A DNA stretch of 64,000 nt from JAVBTT01 sp031556035 (lineage in GTDB: Bacteria; Bacillota; Clostridia; Oscillospirales; UBA929), in assembly GCA_031556035.1 (NCBI GenBank), contig JAVBTT010000021.1, forward strand, positions 1-64,000. Reading direction: 5' to 3'. Below the pieces are notes generated by a model. The model made no database searches. It was given only the letters and a program-made list of their open reading frames with translations, and was not told the origin of the DNA. Positions within the stretch are counted from its first letter, which is position 1. The number at the start of each line of letters is the position of its first letter. Below are positions 62,606 through 64,000 of this stretch, piece by piece. The translations under genes and the position numbers were made by a program.

Positions 62606-64000
62606 ATGCTTTCCCTTTTGCACATTGAGAATGTGGCCGTAATCGAATCGGTCGATATAGATTTCGATAACCGCCTGAACGTGCTGACAGGGGAGACGGG
62701 GGCCGGAAAGTCGATAGTTATCGACGCGCTTGGCGCTATCCTTGGGAACAGAGCGTCTCGGGAGCTTATACGCACAGGCTGCGACAGAGCGTCGGTAAGG
62801 GCGCTTTTTCACGGAATCGGCGAATCGGCTGTTAAAATGCTTGAGGAGGCCGGTATTACCGCTGAAGAGGAGCTGGTTATTTCCAGGGATATTCTCGCGG
62901 ATGGCCGCAACATATGCAAAATCGCGGGAACGCCCGCTACGGTCGCTCAGCTTCGCCAGCTTGGGGAGCTGCTTGTCCATGTGCATGGCCAGCACGACAG
63001 CCAGTCGCTTCTCCAGGATGAAAGACACCTCGGCGTGCTCGACGCGTTTGGCTCGATAGACCTCAAGACTTACAGGAAGGCCTATGGAGACTGGATTGGC
63101 ATAAAAAAAGCTATTGCGTCCCTCAGCATGGACGACGAGGAAAAATCCCGCCGTATTGATATGCTGACCTACAGACTGGGCGAGATTGACGCAGCCGGGC
63201 TGGACGCCGAGGAGGAGACCGAACTGGCTGACAAGCGAAAAAGACTTCAAAACTCGGAGAAGATTACCTCCGCCACAGAGGCGGCGCTCGTCTGTCTCAG
63301 CGGCGGGGAGGATTCGGAGGGCGCTGCCGCGCTGCTCTCGACCGCGTCCTTGGAGCTGCGCTCGATAGCCGGCTTTGGACAAGCCTACGACGATATAGGC
63401 AAAAGGCTGGATGAGCTCGCGTTTTCGCTTGAGGACTGCGTGGACGCGCTTGTGTCTTTGACGAGGGACGATGAAATGTCTCCCCGCGAGCTGGACGCGA
63501 TTGAGTCCAGGATAGATGTGTACTACAGGCTAAAGCGCAAATACGGCTGCGACACAGGGGAACTGCTTGAGAGGGCTGAGGGCTGGAGGGAGGAGCTGGA
63601 GAGAATCCAGCTTTCCGAGGAACGGCTTGAGAGACTGGAGATGGACAGGCGGGAGGCGGAGGCTCGATTGCTTGAACTGGCGGGGGAGCTGTCCTTGTGC
63701 CGCGCCGCCGCAGCCGCTGAATTGGAGAAAAGGATGGCGGACGAGCTCTCCGAGCTGGACATGGGCAAGGCGCGTTTTAAAGTCTCACTTGAGCGCAGGG
63801 AGCCATCCGGAGACGGCGCGGATACCGTCTCATTCAGGTTTTCGGCAAACCCCGGCGAGGAAATAAAGCCTCTTTCCAGGGTGGCGTCGGGAGGGGAGTT
63901 GGCGCGGATAATGCTCGCGCTGAAAAACCTTCAGAGCGACGAGGTGCCCACCCTGATCTTTGACGAGGTTGACTCCGGGGTCTCGGGCAGGGCAGCGCAT
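62606..64000 (+). CDS. recN: DNA repair protein RecN, partial at the window edge
   Basis: The first 465 residues of a protein that is normally about 560. MLSLLHIENVAVIESVDIDF and GETGAGKS (Walker A, about 29-36), HGQHDSQSLLQ, then a coiled coil (about 180-420). The signature RVASGGELARIMLALKN and Walker B LIFDEVDSG are near the window end, so only the last part is missing. The frame is intact where sampled. It is an SMC-like repair ATPase. Whether it is followed by spoIVB, as in Bacillus, cannot be seen, and spoIVB-spo0A is already at 4892-7010. Confidence 0.95.
   Translation, partial: MLSLLHIENVAVIESVDIDFDNRLNVLTGETGAGKSIVIDALGAILGNRASRELIRTGCDRASVRALFHGIGESAVKMLEEAGITAEEELVISRDILADGRNICKIAGTPATVAQLRQLGELLVHVHGQHDSQSLLQDERHLGVLDAFGSIDLKTYRKAYGDWIGIKKAIASLSMDDEEKSRRIDMLTYRLGEIDAAGLDAEEETELADKRKRLQNSEKITSATEAALVCLSGGEDSEGAAALLSTASLELRSIAGFGQAYDDIGKRLDELAFSLEDCVDALVSLTRDDEMSPRELDAIESRIDVYYRLKRKYGCDTGELLERAEGWREELERIQLSEERLERLEMDRREAEARLLELAGELSLCRAAAAAELEKRMADELSELDMGKARFKVSLERREPSGDGADTVSFRFSANPGEEIKPLSRVASGGELARIMLALKNLQSDEVPTLIFDEVDSGVSGRAAH

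Noticed and set aside
1..64000. tRNA, rRNA, CRISPR array, prophage or insertion sequence
   Set aside because: No tRNA-like cloverleaf, no spaced direct repeats, no transposase, integrase or phage structural gene was seen on either strand.

Overview
The window looks like a chromosomal segment from an anaerobic, endospore-forming Clostridia member, most likely near the Oscillospirales. The evidence is spo0A and spoIVB, a Gram-positive comEC-holA pair, RNase M5, IreB, TepA, an Asp23-nusB-xseAB-ispA-dxs-tlyA-nadK-argR-recN cluster, the citramalate route to isoleucine, a flavin-dependent thymidylate synthase, and GC-rich coding sequence. I see no tRNA, rRNA, CRISPR array, phage or complete insertion sequence. 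The last gene, recN, runs off the right edge.

Layout. 1-403 is non-coding and packed with hairpins; one motif recurs inverted beyond xylB (404-1927). 2055-4602 holds an envelope-sugar pair (DegT aminotransferase and PglC-like phosphoglycosyl transferase) and a small SLOG protein. 4892-7010 is spoIVB-spo0A. 7219-14004 carries a processive GT2 glycosyltransferase, glmS, a homocysteine methyltransferase, a fucose-isomerase-like protein and TagA. 13997-17042 is thyX, a DUF2156 protein, a GNAT and a DJ-1/PfpI protein, followed by an unlisted 29-residue Cys-rich membrane peptide on the minus strand. 17343-25378 is mltG-alaS-hit-comEC-holA-rnmV. 25437-27939 is an ABC exporter operon with an operator-like dyad inside its promoter. 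28215-30447 is a DUF1538 membrane protein with a tandem PII-like partner. 30638-36466 holds SPFH/NfeD/TepA, a DUF4349 lipoprotein, an SH3-NlpC/P60 hydrolase, an unknown 99-residue protein and an aldo/keto reductase-ferredoxin fusion. 36532-47464 is ireB and a probable nine-gene minus-strand operon leuA-cimA-leuC-leuD-leuB-asnS-(ECF S)-aspB-purB, divergent from pheST (47680-51092). secDF follows.

The most notable system is at 57281-58644. Between ispA/YuiD and dxs there is a stretch of about 720 bases without a credible protein gene, rich in hairpins. It is followed at once by a TTG-started four-helix membrane protein. Position, size and neighbours match the OLE (ornate, large, extremophilic) RNA and its membrane partner OapA, a giant bacterial non-coding RNA that forms a membrane-bound ribonucleoprotein. 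It sits in an isoprenoid operon (ispA, dxs) with NusB, exonuclease VII, TlyA, NAD kinase, ArgR and RecN.

Several promoters can be read at near-consensus quality with 17-bp spacers: pheS, leuA, secDF, ireB, the 99-residue unknown and the ABC operon. The leuA and pheS promoters point apart and share one palindromic -10 region. All family assignments come from reading the sequence; no database search was run.
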